A DNA stretch of 64,000 nt from Gemmatimonadota bacterium (lineage in GTDB: Bacteria > Gemmatimonadota > Gemmatimonadetes > Gemmatimonadales > Gemmatimonadaceae). Under the pieces are notes generated by a model. The model saw only the letters and a program-made list of their open reading frames with translations, had not been told where the DNA came from and ran no database searches. Location of the stretch: assembly GCA_003134685.1 (NCBI GenBank), contig PLCA01000003.1, positions 369,174 to 433,173 of the forward strand, read 5' to 3'. Below, piece after piece: positions 42,715 to 52,682 of the stretch. How positions within the stretch are numbered: position 1 is the stretch's first letter; each line of letters starts with the position of its first letter. The position numbers and the translations under genes were made by a program.

Positions 42715-43809
42715 TTGTCGTCTAAAGCCGTCTGGTCAATCGCGCTGCTCGCGCTCGCCGCATGCGCCACGAGCAAGCCGCCTTACGTAGTGGGAGCCGC
42801 CGGGCCCTGGAAGCAGGGCTACGGTCTTCAGAATCTTCAGGGCATTGACCTCGCGATCGAAGAGATCAACAAGGCCGGCGGTATCGACGGTCACCAGCTG
42901 CGGGTGATTCCGCGGGATGACGACGGCGACGGTCCCACGGCCGCGAAGATTGCGCGTGATTTCGTCTCGATGCGCTCCATCTCGGCGGTCATCGGTCACG
43001 TGAACTCATCCGGCATGCTGTCCGCCGCCCCCGTTTACGATGGGCAGCTGGCCGCGGTCGCGACGAGCGCCACCTCCCCCGACCTCAGCGGCATCTCTAG
43101 CTGGGTATTCCGCATCATATCGAGCGACTCCCTCAACGGAATCGCGCTCGCCAACTTCGCATCGAGGTCCGGGCTGCGGACTCCGGCGACCGTCGCAGTG
43201 CTCTATGAAAACAATACCTACGGCCGCGGACTGGCCGATTCGTTCCGCCGCTCCTTTCACGGCGAGATCCTCAGTCTCGATCCGATCAACGCGGACATGG
43301 CGAGCGCGGAGCCCTACATATCGTATCTCAAGACGCGGAAGCCGAAGATCGTGTTCGTCGCCGGTCGCGTCGCATCGGGGCTGAAGATTCTGCAGGAAGC
43401 GAAGCGTCAGGGCTTCAACGCGACCTTTGTCGGTGGCGACGGATGGCAAGGAATCCTCGCCGATACCGCACTGTCCGAAGGGACTTACATTGGTATGTCG
43501 TTCACGGCGGAGGACCGCACACCGGCGGCGCGCGCATTCGTTACCGCATTCAGAAAGAAATTCAATACGGACCCGGACGCGCATGCGGCGCTCGCTTACG
43601 ACGCGACCCGGCTGATCGCGCAGGCGCTCAAGGCAAAGGGTCCGGATCGCAGAGCAATCCGCGACTATCTCCATTCTCTGAACCGTGAGTCCGCGTATCA
43701 GGGATTGACCGGTCCGGCCTTCTTCGAGGACACCGGCGATCCGGTCGGGATGCGATTCCGCGTCCTCCGCGCGCACGACGGGCTGTTGACCCTCGCGGAG
43801 GCCAAGTGA
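42715..43809 (+). CDS. Periplasmic binding lipoprotein, branched-chain amino acid (LivK-like) type
   Basis: A 364-residue type I periplasmic binding protein. TTG 42715 is preceded by GGGGAGGAAGAAG, and yields a classic lipoprotein signal (L-L-A-L-A-A-C, C17). ATG 42640 is in frame but adds a non-signal extension that covers the hairpin at 42676. The LivK-like core is [16 protein letters not shown]-x-x-L, then [13 protein letters not shown] and [11 protein letters not shown]. No ABC permease is adjacent. It overlaps a chemoreceptor gene by four bases, so it is likely the ligand-binding partner of that receptor. Confidence 0.85.
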   Translation: MSSKAVWSIALLALAACATSKPPYVVGAAGPWKQGYGLQNLQGIDLAIEEINKAGGIDGHQLRVIPRDDDGDGPTAAKIARDFVSMRSISAVIGHVNSSGMLSAAPVYDGQLAAVATSATSPDLSGISSWVFRIISSDSLNGIALANFASRSGLRTPATVAVLYENNTYGRGLADSFRRSFHGEILSLDPINADMASAEPYISYLKTRKPKIVFVAGRVASGLKILQEAKRQGFNATFVGGDGWQGILADTALSEGTYIGMSFTAEDRTPAARAFVTAFRKKFNTDPDAHAALAYDATRLIAQALKAKGPDRRAIRDYLHSLNRESAYQGLTGPAFFEDTGDPVGMRFRVLRAHDGLLTLAEAK

Positions 43810-45611
43810 AGCTTCCCTTCAAATTCCAGACGATTCGTCAGGTCCTGACGGTCGGCTTCTCTTTCCTCATTCTGTTGCTGCTGGGAGCGGGAGCGGTGGG
43901 CTGGATCTCGATGGCGCAGATGGCCGATCGCGTAACCGAGACTCTCGCCGACGCGCAGCAGGACGCGAAGCAGGCGTCTGATTTCTCAAATGTCGTCACG
44001 CAGGAAATACAGGCCGCGAACACGTATCTCAGCGATCAGGATGCCAAGTCCGACGCCGAATTTCGTCGCCTCGGCTGGGAAGCGCACCGCCTGCACCGGA
44101 ATTTCAGCTCCCAGCGCGACGTCGCCGACCAGATCGCTCGCACAGTGGCAATCGACACGACGCTGGCACGGGTAGAATCGTCCTTTGCGCTGTCGCACAG
44201 GTTGACCGACCTCGGGCGCCTCGACGAGGCGCATGCGGAAGCGCAGAAGGCGCGCAAGATGGTCCCCGGGCTGCTGGAGCAGTTGACCGGCCTCGAGCAT
44301 TCCCGCGCGCAGGGGCTGGCCGGGATGTCGGCCGATCTCCGTGGTCAGGCGACCGCGCGCTCCCGCATTCTCGTGTCCGTCATCATCGTTGCGACTCTGC
44401 TCGCACTCATGATTGTTCTTCGCACCGGTCGCGCAGTCGGCCGTCCGCTGCGGGCGCTCGTCAAGCACGCGGTTCAGCTGAGTCACGGCGACCTGCAACA
44501 GCGCACCGAAGGCGAAATGCCCGGCGAGTTCCGCACTCTCGCCGACGCGATGAACCACGCGACGATTGCGTTGTCACGGATCGCATCGGGCGCGGCCAAG
44601 ACGGCCGATGAAGTGGCGCAATCCGCGAGCGATCTACTGTCGGCGTCCAAACAGATCTCGGCTTCGGCCGGTGAAGTCGCGGACGCCGTGGAAGAAGTCT
44701 CACACGGCGCCGAGTCGCAGGTGGCGCAGCTGCGCCAGGTGAACGAGGCGCTTGATGGAATCCGCACTCGCGGCGACAACCTCGTTGGCGGCGCGCAGGA
44801 AGTGCATGGACTCGCGAGCGCGATCGAAGCAGAGGCCGAAGCGAAGCGAATCGACATCGATCGCTCACTCAAGATTCTGTTCGACGTGCGCACGATCGTC
44901 GAGCAGGCGGCGGCCCAGGTACGCGAGCTGAACACGAGCGCGAGCGAGATCAACAAGTTCGTCGTCTCGGTCAGCCGGATCGCCGAGCAGACGAATCTTC
45001 TCTCCCTCAACGCGGCGATCGAAGCAGCGCGAGCCGGTGAGGCCGGTCGCGGCTTCGCGGTCGTCGCCGGAGAAGTGAGAAAGCTGGCCGATCAGACGCA
45101 GGCTGCGGCTGACGACGTCGTGAAGATGACGGAGAGCGTGACGACTCGCGTCCTCGCGACTTCGAAGGCAATGGAGCAGGGTGTGAAACAGGTGGGCGAG
45201 ATCGAGATGGTGAGCCGCGAGCTGGATAGCGCGCTGACGACGATTCTTGCGGCGGCCGAGAGAACGCGAGCCGCCGCGTCGGCGGTGACTACGGCTGCAA
45301 CCGAGAATGCGCGCGCGGTCGATTCAGCCGCGGCGAATCTCGGATTGGTCGCGCGCACGGCCGAGAGCCACGCGACGGCCGCGATGCAGGTGAGCGCATC
45401 GACCGAAGAGCAGAGCGCGGCATGCGAGCAGATGAGCATGGCATCCACGCAGCTGTTCCATGGAAGCCACACGCTCAGGGATCTCGTCGGCGAGCTCAAG
45501 ACCGAGACTCCGGTCACGCCACTCACAACCGAAGTTGTGGCGGAGGAATCGCCGCATCCGAGGCTGACGCCGCCGCATCCACGTCCCCCGCTGGCAAAGA
45601 AGGTCGCGTAA
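43806..45611 (+). CDS. Methyl-accepting chemotaxis protein
   Basis: A 601-residue receptor. TM1 is at about 15-36, a periplasmic helical domain follows, and TM2 is at about 185-206. HAMP follows, then a long coiled coil with the conserved tip [28 protein letters not shown] at about 390-417. The C-terminal tail is Pro-rich without a C-x-x-x-W-like CheR tether. GTG 43806 overlaps the upstream binding-protein gene, implying that binding-protein occupancy is sensed. CheA and CheW must be elsewhere. Confidence 0.93.
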   Translation: MKLPFKFQTIRQVLTVGFSFLILLLLGAGAVGWISMAQMADRVTETLADAQQDAKQASDFSNVVTQEIQAANTYLSDQDAKSDAEFRRLGWEAHRLHRNFSSQRDVADQIARTVAIDTTLARVESSFALSHRLTDLGRLDEAHAEAQKARKMVPGLLEQLTGLEHSRAQGLAGMSADLRGQATARSRILVSVIIVATLLALMIVLRTGRAVGRPLRALVKHAVQLSHGDLQQRTEGEMPGEFRTLADAMNHATIALSRIASGAAKTADEVAQSASDLLSASKQISASAGEVADAVEEVSHGAESQVAQLRQVNEALDGIRTRGDNLVGGAQEVHGLASAIEAEAEAKRIDIDRSLKILFDVRTIVEQAAAQVRELNTSASEINKFVVSVSRIAEQTNLLSLNAAIEAARAGEAGRGFAVVAGEVRKLADQTQAAADDVVKMTESVTTRVLATSKAMEQGVKQVGEIEMVSRELDSALTTILAAAERTRAAASAVTTAATENARAVDSAAANLGLVARTAESHATAAMQVSASTEEQSAACEQMSMASTQLFHGSHTLRDLVGELKTETPVTPLTTEVVAEESPHPRLTPPHPRPPLAKKVA

Positions 45612-45626
45612 GCGACCTTCTTTCTT
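45596..45626 (+). terminator. Rho-independent terminator after the chemoreceptor gene
   Basis: A 12-bp perfect stem (45596-45607 with 45612-45623) around the loop GTAA, with the gene's stop codon inside the loop. A-rich on the left and T-rich on the right, so it could end transcripts from both strands. Confidence 0.85.
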
Positions 45627-45661
45627 GGCCTGCAGCGGCTTCGACTTAGAGGGCATCACGC

Positions 45662-45812
45662 GGTCGGTCGGCGTGGGGTCCTCTTCGGCTCCAGACTCTC
45701 GCTAGTGGCGCAACCAGTCTGCAACGCGCAGCTAAGCGTCGCTTCCCGGCGCTAGCTGATACCGATCTCTCTGTCGCTCGTGGGTTGTCGCCTGCGAGGA
45801 CCCCGCGCCTCC
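45662..45812 (+). repeat. Palindrome-ended intergenic element, copy A (forward)
   Basis: Starts with GGTCGGTCGG (45662-45671) and has 13-bp inverted ends (45671-45683 with 45796-45808, one mismatch). A 35-bp core at 45759-45793 is identical in copies B and C. No gene lies within. Confidence 0.85.
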
Positions 45813-45987
45813 CTCCCCCGCCGAGAGCTAGTCGAAGCGGCGCCGCGGCCCGTGACAGAGAAGCACGGGCGGCGCGGGCTTGTGTGCTAGAGTCCGCCCG
45901 CGCGAACCGGTTGCGAGCTGTAACCTTCGCCCACGAACCGGCCACCTCCGGCGGCCGGGCGCTGTTACGATGGTCGACCGGGAAGGA
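45813..45987. other. Spacer between repeat copies A and E
   Basis: About 170 bp, very GC-rich, with several short palindromes such as the one near 45840-45870. I see no gene. It is flanked by inverted copies of the repeat, as is 57739-57947, but the two spacers do not look alike. Confidence 0.5.
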
Positions 45988-46108
45988 GGAGGAGTGTCCT
46001 CTGAGGGAGCGGCCGGAGCCAGCGCCGCTGCAAGGCGGCGCGGTGACGCGAGCCGCCAGGCGAAGCGGCAGGCGAGAGCTCCCGAAGAGGACACTCCTCC
46101 GACTGACC
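45988..46108 (-). repeat. Palindrome-ended intergenic element, copy E (reverse)
   Basis: A perfect 15-bp inverted repeat (45988-46002 with 46086-46100) followed by CCGACTGACC (46099-46108), the end motif on the other side from copy A. The interior is divergent. It lies 60 bp after the M28 peptidase stop. Confidence 0.7.
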
Positions 46109-46167
46109 AGCGGCGAGATCTCTAACACGCACGGGCGAGCCGGAAAAGGCAGTCGACGCGAGCGAGT

Positions 46168-47817
46168 CTACTGCACGCACGCCCCGCGCGGGTCGGGCTT
46201 AGGCTTATCGACCACAACACGGTGATCGAGGTTGCCAACACGGAGCGCGATGTCGTGCACCAGCTGCGCGACTTTGCGCATGTGCTCGTAGTCGATGTAC
46301 TGGGCCTCGTCGGTCAGCTGGTGATAATCCATGTGCAGGCCCGTCGTGAAGAACGTGATCGGAATCCCGTAGCGCGCGTACTCGTAATGGTCGCTCCGGC
46401 AGTAGATGCGCTCCGGATGTCCATTCGCGTCGAAGGCGTAGTCGAAGCTGAGCGGAGTCGGCTCGCTCTTGTTTACCGCCTCCACGATGTCCCCCAGCTC
46501 GGTCGAGAGGCGGCGCGATCCCACGAGCTGCAGGTACGTCGGTCCGCCACCCACCAAGTCGAACGCGCCGCCGCGGCCGATCATGTCCATGTTCAGCTGG
46601 GCCACGATCGAATCGCGCGGCACTGTGGGATTGTCCGTGAAGTAGCGCGATCCCAGGAGACCCGCCTCTTCTCCCGTGTGCCAGACGAAGATGAGCGAGC
46701 GGCGCGGTCTCACGCCGGACCTGGCGAACGCCTCCGCGATCTCGAGCGCCCCGACCGAGCCCGAGCCGTCATCATCGGCACCATTGTAGATCGAATCCCT
46801 CCGCGGCGGCCGGATGCGACGCAGACTGTCGACGTTGACGTGAATCGACGCCCGCTCGGCGGGCGTCATTCCCCCGCCCGGGGTGCCGGGCGTCGCGTGC
46901 GTCCTCGCTTCAACGATCCTGTTCGCCATGATGTTGTACGCGCGCAGGGAATCGTGATCGAGCGCGCCCGCGAAGCGGAAGCCCAGGTGATCGTTGTGCG
47001 CGCCGATCGCGACGTACTCGCCGCGCAAGGCGGGGTCGGTTCCGGGAATGATCCCGATGACGTTCCGCGCGGGTGCCGCCGAGCGAGTGAATGCAATCGA
47101 GGAGAAGTGAATCCACCGCCCGGGCGTTCCTGTCTTTACCGTCAGCGGATCGCCGCCCACGAGGCGCGCGGCGACAGGGGGAGAAACCACTAGGTTGACT
47201 CGCGCCGGGTTCGTATCCGTGGACATCGTCACCGCGTATGGCCTGACGGTGCGCGGATCGTTGGCCGTGATGATCGCTCTCGCCGCCGCGTAACGGGCAG
47301 TGATCGCGCCCGGATTCCGCTGAAGGGGTGTGCGAATCGTGAGGAGAATCGCCTTCCCCGCCGCCTGATCCGGCGGAATCAATGTCGTCGTATCAGATAG
47401 ATCGCCGCCGTACACGACCTGCACGCTGTCGAGGGGAATGGCGCGCCCCGATGCGGGGAAGCTGGTGATGTAGTCGGTTCCGAACGCTAGCGGCGCGCCG
47501 TCGAGGACTACCTGCGCGCCCGGCGAGAGCGAGACGCGATACGCTGGCACATCCTGGAAGTAGCTGCCTCCCGCGCCGCCGGGCTGGATCCCGAGATTAG
47601 ACAGCTCGTTGGCGATGTATTGCGTGCCCTTGAGATTTCCTTCAGTCCCGAACTGCCGCCCCATCATCGAGTCGTCCGCGAACGTGTAGAGACGCGTGCT
47701 CAGGTCCTGGGCGGTAATCGAGGCACTCGTTGATTCGCCCGACCGGGTTTGCATCGCGGACGTGCATCCGATCGTGAGTGCTCCCACCAGCGCGTAAGTC
47801 ATTCTCGAGATGTTCAA
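46168..47817 (-). CDS. Exported M28-family metallopeptidase
   Basis: A 549-residue protein. TTG 47817 is preceded by AGGAG with a five-base gap and yields a lipoprotein-like signal ending in L-T-I-G-C. The M28 zinc ligands are seen as H in A-I-G-A-H-N-D-H, D in N-G-A-D-D-D-G-S-G, E in H-T-G-E-E-A-G-L, D in N-M-D-M-I-G, and H in G-L-H-M-D-Y-H-Q. A PA-type insert precedes the catalytic part. It should act as an aminopeptidase on the cell surface or in the periplasm. Its start overlaps the end of a response-regulator remnant. Confidence 0.9.
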   Translation of the reverse strand: MNISRMTYALVGALTIGCTSAMQTRSGESTSASITAQDLSTRLYTFADDSMMGRQFGTEGNLKGTQYIANELSNLGIQPGGAGGSYFQDVPAYRVSLSPGAQVVLDGAPLAFGTDYITSFPASGRAIPLDSVQVVYGGDLSDTTTLIPPDQAAGKAILLTIRTPLQRNPGAITARYAAARAIITANDPRTVRPYAVTMSTDTNPARVNLVVSPPVAARLVGGDPLTVKTGTPGRWIHFSSIAFTRSAAPARNVIGIIPGTDPALRGEYVAIGAHNDHLGFRFAGALDHDSLRAYNIMANRIVEARTHATPGTPGGGMTPAERASIHVNVDSLRRIRPPRRDSIYNGADDDGSGSVGALEIAEAFARSGVRPRRSLIFVWHTGEEAGLLGSRYFTDNPTVPRDSIVAQLNMDMIGRGGAFDLVGGGPTYLQLVGSRRLSTELGDIVEAVNKSEPTPLSFDYAFDANGHPERIYCRSDHYEYARYGIPITFFTTGLHMDYHQLTDEAQYIDYEHMRKVAQLVHDIALRVGNLDHRVVVDKPKPDPRGACVQ

Positions 47818-47999
47818 GGCTGCTCCTGTTGCTGCAGAGTTGATTTGTGCCACGACGTTGGATGTAATCTTGCCTTATTCGACGAGGCCTCGTTGGTCAG
47901 CGCCTCACGAATGTTGCGAAGGAATTGGCCCGGTGTAAACGGCTTCTGAAAGAACGGGGTTTCGCCGTAGCACGATCGGCGCAAAGTGTATTCGCTCAG
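47814..47999 (-). pseudogene. Remnant of a response-regulator receiver domain
   Basis: Reading the minus strand from 47999 gives L-S-E-Y-T ... E-T-P-F-F-Q-K-P-F-T-P-G-Q-F-L-R-N-I-R-E-A-L-T, which is the end of a CheY-like receiver domain with its conserved lysine (K-P-F-T). The stop at 47814-47816 overlaps the M28 start. The rest of the receiver, including the phospho-acceptor Asp, is missing: upstream lies the start of an unrelated gene on the other strand. It appears to be the last third of a lost regulator or hybrid kinase. Confidence 0.65.
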
Positions 48000-48107
48000 G
48001 GTCGGCCACTGTTCCCCGCCGCGCCTGGATTGATCCCCGTTGCCCGCATTCGCTCTCTCGCTGGAACGGGCTGTGTGATCCCTGAGTTGCCAAGCCGCAA
48101 GCCGAAA

Positions 48108-48722
48108 ATGAGAATTCTCGTAGCCGAGGATGATGCCGTAACGCGGAAGATCCTCACCGCGACCCTGGAGCGTCTCGGCTGGGAAGTCATCACCGCATCT
48201 GACGGCACTGCTGCATGGGACACGCTGGAGACGCTTGGTGGGGGAAATGCCCCCGAGCTTGTCTTGCTCGACTGGATGATGCCCGGCATGGACGGGATCG
48301 AGATCTGCCGGAAGCTGCGAAGCACGCCGGGCTTTGAGTTCATATACATCATTCTCCTCACATCACGCAGCGAGAAGGAAGACCTCGCCATGGGGCTGAT
48401 GGCGGGAGCAAACGACTACATCGCAAAGCCGTTTCACCCGATCGAGCTCGAGTCGCGCGTCCGGGTCGGAGTGCGCATGGTGAAGCTGCAACGCAGTCTG
48501 GCATCTCGAGTCACCGAGCTCGAAGCAGCGCTCGCGCACGTGCAGCGGCTCCAAGGTCTGCTCCCGATTTGTAGCTACTGCAAGAAAGTGCGTAACGAGG
48601 CGAATTACTGGGAACAAGTCGATTCCTATCTGACAACTCATTCGGACGTGGAGCTCACGCACGGCATCTGTCCCCAATGCCTGGAGAAGATGATGAAGCA
48701 GGTCGACGAGTCACCAGCATGA
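48108..48722 (+). CDS. Response regulator with C-terminal Cys-rich module
   Basis: A 204-residue protein. Residues 1-120 form a receiver domain: E-D-D near 7-9, the phospho-acceptor D in L-L-D-W-M-M-P-G-M-D-G near 55, and K in A-K-P-F. A helix leads to a small module with L-L-P-I-C-S-Y-C-K-K-V-R ... Y-W-E-Q-V-D-S-Y-L ... H-G-I-C-P-Q-C-L-E-K, an output region often found behind receiver and PAS domains and of unknown mechanism; the four cysteines could bind metal. ATG 48108 opens the conserved part. It starts a three-gene signalling operon. Confidence 0.92.
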   Translation: MRILVAEDDAVTRKILTATLERLGWEVITASDGTAAWDTLETLGGGNAPELVLLDWMMPGMDGIEICRKLRSTPGFEFIYIILLTSRSEKEDLAMGLMAGANDYIAKPFHPIELESRVRVGVRMVKLQRSLASRVTELEAALAHVQRLQGLLPICSYCKKVRNEANYWEQVDSYLTTHSDVELTHGICPQCLEKMMKQVDESPA

Positions 48723-48735
48723 AAGGCTGCCTCGC

Positions 48736-51453
48736 GTGACCGCTCGCCGGACATCGCTGTCGATCAAAATGCTCTTCACTTTCATGGGAGTGTTCGCGAC
48801 GTTGACCGCGGTAACGCTCGCGTTCCAGTATCGAGGCATGCGCGCCGCGATGTATGATGCCAACGAGGTTTCTGCATCGAACATTCTGGCGACCATCCAG
48901 AGCATCATTCGGGAAGAGCCGGATCTCCTTCACTCAGCGACGCTGCCGCGCGCGATCCAGCGACTCTCGAGAGATTTGCCCAATGTCGCGCGTGTAGTGA
49001 TTTATGACGCGCAGAGACGAGTCATCGCGGATTCTGACCCGCGAAGCTCCGAAGGCGAGGCGATCGACCCCGGCCCGCACGCGCTCGTGGTGTCAGGAAG
49101 CGGTGCCCAGTACTACGTCGCCAACGGCACCACTTTCTATCGCCTGGTGCAGCCGCTCGTCGGATCCGGCGCCGGCGCGAGAAACGGCAGCGTGGTCGGC
49201 GTCGTATCCATCGACATGGGGATCGCGCCGGTCGACGCGACAATCACCCGAAACCTGTTTCGCGACATCGGCCTGAGGATCGCGTTGCTCTCGGGTCTTG
49301 GATTTTTCCTTTACTCATACGCAAGGCGCAGGTTCGTTCGGCCCCTCGTGGAGCTCGCGGCTGCCGCCGACCGATTTGGAAGTACTGGTTTCTCGCCGCC
49401 GGTCCACTTTCACACCGGTGACGAGTTCCAGGCTCTAGCGGACTCGTTCAACCGGTCGGTCGAGGAACGGAGGCGAAGCGAGGAGCTCTTGCGGCAGCGG
49501 CTGGAGGCCGACGACGCAAATCGCGCCAAAAGCGAATTTCTCGCCAACATGAGTCACGAGATCCGGACACCGATGAATGGCGTTATCGGCATGCTCGAGC
49601 TCGCCCTCGATACCGAGCTTTCGCACGATCAACGTGACTACCTCACCACTGCCCGAAGCTCCGCTGAATCGCTCGTCGACATCATCAACGACATCCTGGA
49701 TTTCTCGAGGATAGAGGCCGGGCACCTGGCGCTGGATTCATCGCACTTCAGGCTCGGCGAGAGCATTGCGGATACCATCAGCACGCTCGGACACCGTGCA
49801 GATCAGAAGGGGCTCGAATTCGGGCTGGAGATAGCATCCGACATTCCCGATGCGCTGATCGGCGATGTGGGAAGAATGCGGCAGGTAATCATCAACCTCG
49901 TTGGAAACGCGATCAAGTTCACCGAGCGGGGTGAAGTCACCCTTCGCATCGAGGTGGACAGCTGCGAAGAAAGCTTCGCGATGCTTCACTTCTTCGTCGC
50001 GGACACCGGCATCGGAATCGAACCAAAGAATCAGAAGCGCGTTTTCGAGGCCTTTCAGCAGGCGGATGCTTCGACGACACGACAGTACGGCGGCACGGGG
50101 CTCGGGCTGGCGATAGCGTCACGCATCGTCACGTTGATGGGCGGCCGCATGGGACTCATGAGTGAGCCCGGCAAGGGAAGCGTGTTCGATTTCACCGCCC
50201 GCTTCGGAATTCAATGTGCGGATACGGTTCCGGAATCCGTTGCCCACACGAGGTTGTCCAACGTTCGTGCGCTCGTGGTCGACGATAACGCGACCAACCT
50301 GAGGATTCTTGATGGCATTCTTCGCAGCTGGGGAATGCGCGCCACCCTGGCCGCGAGCGCGAGTGAGGCCCTGAAGATCCTCTCCGGAACCGATCAGAGC
50401 ACGGATGGGTTTGCGCTGATTCTTACGGACGCGCGCATGCCCGTGATGGACGGCTTTCAGCTCGTCGAGCGCATCCGTCAATTGCCGTCGTTCAAAGCAG
50501 CGACCGTTCTCATGCTCAGCTCGGTTCACAGCGCCGAGGACGTGATACGATCACGCGAGTTGGGGCTTTCGTCATACCTGATAAAGCCAGTTAGACGGTC
50601 CGCTCTGCTCTCGGCTATTACAGAATCGCTGGTTGGATCAACCGCCCTCTATGAGGAAACGGTCACGACGATTGCTGAACCCGCGCGAGACAAGTCGCTC
50701 AGGGTTCTCGTGGCTGAAGACAATGCCGTCAATCGGAAGTTGGCGTCGAGCATACTGCAGCGGGCGGGGCATAATGCTATTTTGGTCGTCAATGGGCGGG
50801 AGGCGGTGGATGCGGTGGAGCGCGAACGATTCGATGTGGTGCTCATGGATGTGCAAATGCCGGTCATGGGTGGGTTCGAGGCAACACGCTTGATACGCGA
50901 GCTGGAAGCCGGCTCTGGAAGAAGAACGCCGATCATTGCGGTGACCGCTCACGCGATGAAGGGAGACCGGGAAGCTTGTTTCGAGGCAGGCATGGACGGC
51001 TTCGCACCCAAGCCAATTCAGTCGGCGAAGCTCCTGGAAATGCTCGACCGTCTCGGTACGGGATCGATGCCCGAGCCGAATGCTCAAGCGGCAACCGCGG
51101 ACACTGGCTATTCGGACGCATTGGATGAAGTCGCGCTGATGAAACTGGTCGGCGGGAACAGGGAGCTCGCCGGCGAGCTGGCCGAGCTCTTTCTCGAGGA
51201 CCTCGAACCCCGGGTGACCGAGATCACCGCCGCGGTGACTGAACGCGACGCCGACCGTTTGCGCGCGGGCGCTCATGCGCTTTGCGGTTCCGCGGGGAGC
51301 CTGAGAGCAGGAATCGTGTCGGCCGCGGCGGGCGCCCTCGAGACGATGGGTCGCTCCGGCGAGATGGGCGGAGTGCAGCACGCTCTGGCGGATCTGAATT
51401 CCGCGCTCGCGAGTTTGCGCCCGCGGCTCGTCCTTCTCGCGGGAAGAGCATAG
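48736..51453 (+). CDS. Hybrid sensor histidine kinase with HAMP, two receivers and HPt
   Basis: A 905-residue kinase. TM1 is at about 12-32, a periplasmic sensor domain follows, and TM2 near 178-196 leads to HAMP. HisKA has its H in N-M-S-H-E-I-R-T-P-M-N-G (about 274), and the HATPase has N-x-x-x-N-A-I-K-F-T and G-T-G-L-G-L-A-I. Receiver 1 has L-T-D-A-R-M-P (about 565), receiver 2 L-M-D-V-Q-M-P (about 705), and the C-terminal HPt has A-H-A-L-C-G-S-A-G (about 847). All catalytic residues of a full phosphorelay are kept. GTG 48736 lies 13 bp after the upstream regulator. A single-domain regulator follows. Confidence 0.93.
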   Translation: MTARRTSLSIKMLFTFMGVFATLTAVTLAFQYRGMRAAMYDANEVSASNILATIQSIIREEPDLLHSATLPRAIQRLSRDLPNVARVVIYDAQRRVIADSDPRSSEGEAIDPGPHALVVSGSGAQYYVANGTTFYRLVQPLVGSGAGARNGSVVGVVSIDMGIAPVDATITRNLFRDIGLRIALLSGLGFFLYSYARRRFVRPLVELAAAADRFGSTGFSPPVHFHTGDEFQALADSFNRSVEERRRSEELLRQRLEADDANRAKSEFLANMSHEIRTPMNGVIGMLELALDTELSHDQRDYLTTARSSAESLVDIINDILDFSRIEAGHLALDSSHFRLGESIADTISTLGHRADQKGLEFGLEIASDIPDALIGDVGRMRQVIINLVGNAIKFTERGEVTLRIEVDSCEESFAMLHFFVADTGIGIEPKNQKRVFEAFQQADASTTRQYGGTGLGLAIASRIVTLMGGRMGLMSEPGKGSVFDFTARFGIQCADTVPESVAHTRLSNVRALVVDDNATNLRILDGILRSWGMRATLAASASEALKILSGTDQSTDGFALILTDARMPVMDGFQLVERIRQLPSFKAATVLMLSSVHSAEDVIRSRELGLSSYLIKPVRRSALLSAITESLVGSTALYEETVTTIAEPARDKSLRVLVAEDNAVNRKLASSILQRAGHNAILVVNGREAVDAVERERFDVVLMDVQMPVMGGFEATRLIRELEAGSGRRTPIIAVTAHAMKGDREACFEAGMDGFAPKPIQSAKLLEMLDRLGTGSMPEPNAQAATADTGYSDALDEVALMKLVGGNRELAGELAELFLEDLEPRVTEITAAVTERDADRLRAGAHALCGSAGSLRAGIVSAAAGALETMGRSGEMGGVQHALADLNSALASLRPRLVLLAGRA

Positions 51454-51815
51454 TGGCAACGGTTCTCGTGGTGGACGACGATCGCGTCGTCTCGCACCTG
51501 GTCGTGAGTCTCCTTAAGGAAAAAGGACACAAGACGCTCACCGCCTTCGATGCGGTTCAGGCGCTGATGCAGGCGAAGCGGACGCCGCAAGTCGATGCAA
51601 TCGTGCTCGACGTAAACATGCCGGGCGGGTCGGGCGAGGAGACTCTGAGAAAGCTCAAGACCATGTCGCACACATCCGACATCCCGGTCATCATCCTGAG
51701 TGGAAGCATAGATGCCAAGGGCCAGGAGCGCGTGCGTGTGCTAGGCGCTGCCGCGGTCCTGTCCAAGCCGGTTGTGCCAGAGGAGCTTTTCGAGGCCCTC
51801 GCCGCCGCGCTTTGA
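51453..51815 (+). CDS. Single-domain CheY-like response regulator
   Basis: A 120-residue receiver domain without an output part: V-V-D-D-D near 6-10, phospho-acceptor D in V-L-D-V-N-M-P (about 52), and K in L-S-K-P-V. GTG at 51453 overlaps the stop of the hybrid kinase (TAGTG), so it is translated together with that kinase. It is the likely final or intermediate acceptor from the kinase's HPt domain. Confidence 0.92.
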   Translation: MATVLVVDDDRVVSHLVVSLLKEKGHKTLTAFDAVQALMQAKRTPQVDAIVLDVNMPGGSGEETLRKLKTMSHTSDIPVIILSGSIDAKGQERVRVLGAAAVLSKPVVPEELFEALAAAL

Positions 51816-51923
51816 GCCAGGCGCCGGACCCGGCGGGGTGAGGCGCACACGTACTGTCGTTCGGCCACCCCATCCGCTCTCCAACGGCGGTCGCTGTGTA
51901 AGTTTCGGGGGAGAGCCGATCCA

Positions 51924-52682
51924 ATGACCGCATCCTCCCCAGCTCAACCCAAATCAGCGTCGGCAGCCGTGGTCCTCCTCAGTGGAGGCCTCGACTCGAC
52001 AACCGTGCTTGCGATCGCGCGCAGCGAAGGCTTTGTCGTCCACGCGCTCACGTTCAGGTACGGCCAGCGCCACTCCGCTGAGATCGACGCGGCGAAGAGA
52101 ATCGCGCGAAGCGCCGGCGTCGCGCGCCACCACGTCGTGGAAATCGACCTCACTCTCTTCGGCGGATCAGCGCTGACGGCCGACATACCGGTCCCCAAGG
52201 ATCGGGATCTCACGCCGTCGTCGCGCTCCGCTAAGGAGATTCCGGTGACCTACGTCCCGGCCCGGAACACGATCTTCCTCTCCTACGCGCTGGCGCTCGC
52301 CGAGGTCGTCGAGGCGTCGAACATCTTCATCGGCGTGAACGCACTCGATTACAGCGGCTACCCCGACTGCAGGCCCGAGTACATCCAGGCGTTCGAGAAG
52401 ATGGCGAATCTCGCCACGCGCGCGGGCGTCGAAGGAAGTACGCGCGTCGTGATCCGTACTCCCCTCATCTCGCTCTCCAAGGCCGCGATAATCAAACTCG
52501 GCGCATCACTCGGCGTCGATTATTCCCGGACCACCAGCTGCTACGATCCCGGGCCCAGCGGCGAAGCGTGCGGACGATGCGATGCTTGCCAGCTCCGCCT
52601 GAAGGGATTCAGCGAGGCGGGGTTCGAGGATCCGATCAGTTACGCGACCGCCAGGAGCGCGACGGGAGGTGGAGCGCGTTGA
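51924..52682 (+). CDS. queC: 7-cyano-7-deazaguanine synthase QueC
   Basis: A 252-residue enzyme that converts 7-carboxy-7-deazaguanine to preQ0 with ATP and ammonia. The PP-loop S-G-G-L-D-S-T is at 20-26; the zinc cysteines near the C-terminus are C206, C216, C219 and C222. Segments [11 protein letters not shown] and [13 protein letters not shown] are typical. It is coupled to queE by a four-base overlap. I saw no preQ1 riboswitch in the roughly 110 bp before the start. Confidence 0.96.
   Translation: MTASSPAQPKSASAAVVLLSGGLDSTTVLAIARSEGFVVHALTFRYGQRHSAEIDAAKRIARSAGVARHHVVEIDLTLFGGSALTADIPVPKDRDLTPSSRSAKEIPVTYVPARNTIFLSYALALAEVVEASNIFIGVNALDYSGYPDCRPEYIQAFEKMANLATRAGVEGSTRVVIRTPLISLSKAAIIKLGASLGVDYSRTTSCYDPGPSGEACGRCDACQLRLKGFSEAGFEDPISYATARSATGGGAR

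Noticed and set aside
51816-51923. preQ1 riboswitch before queC
   Set aside because: The stretch lacks a recognisable preQ1 pseudoknot pattern and A-rich tail; only about 110 GC-rich bases are present.
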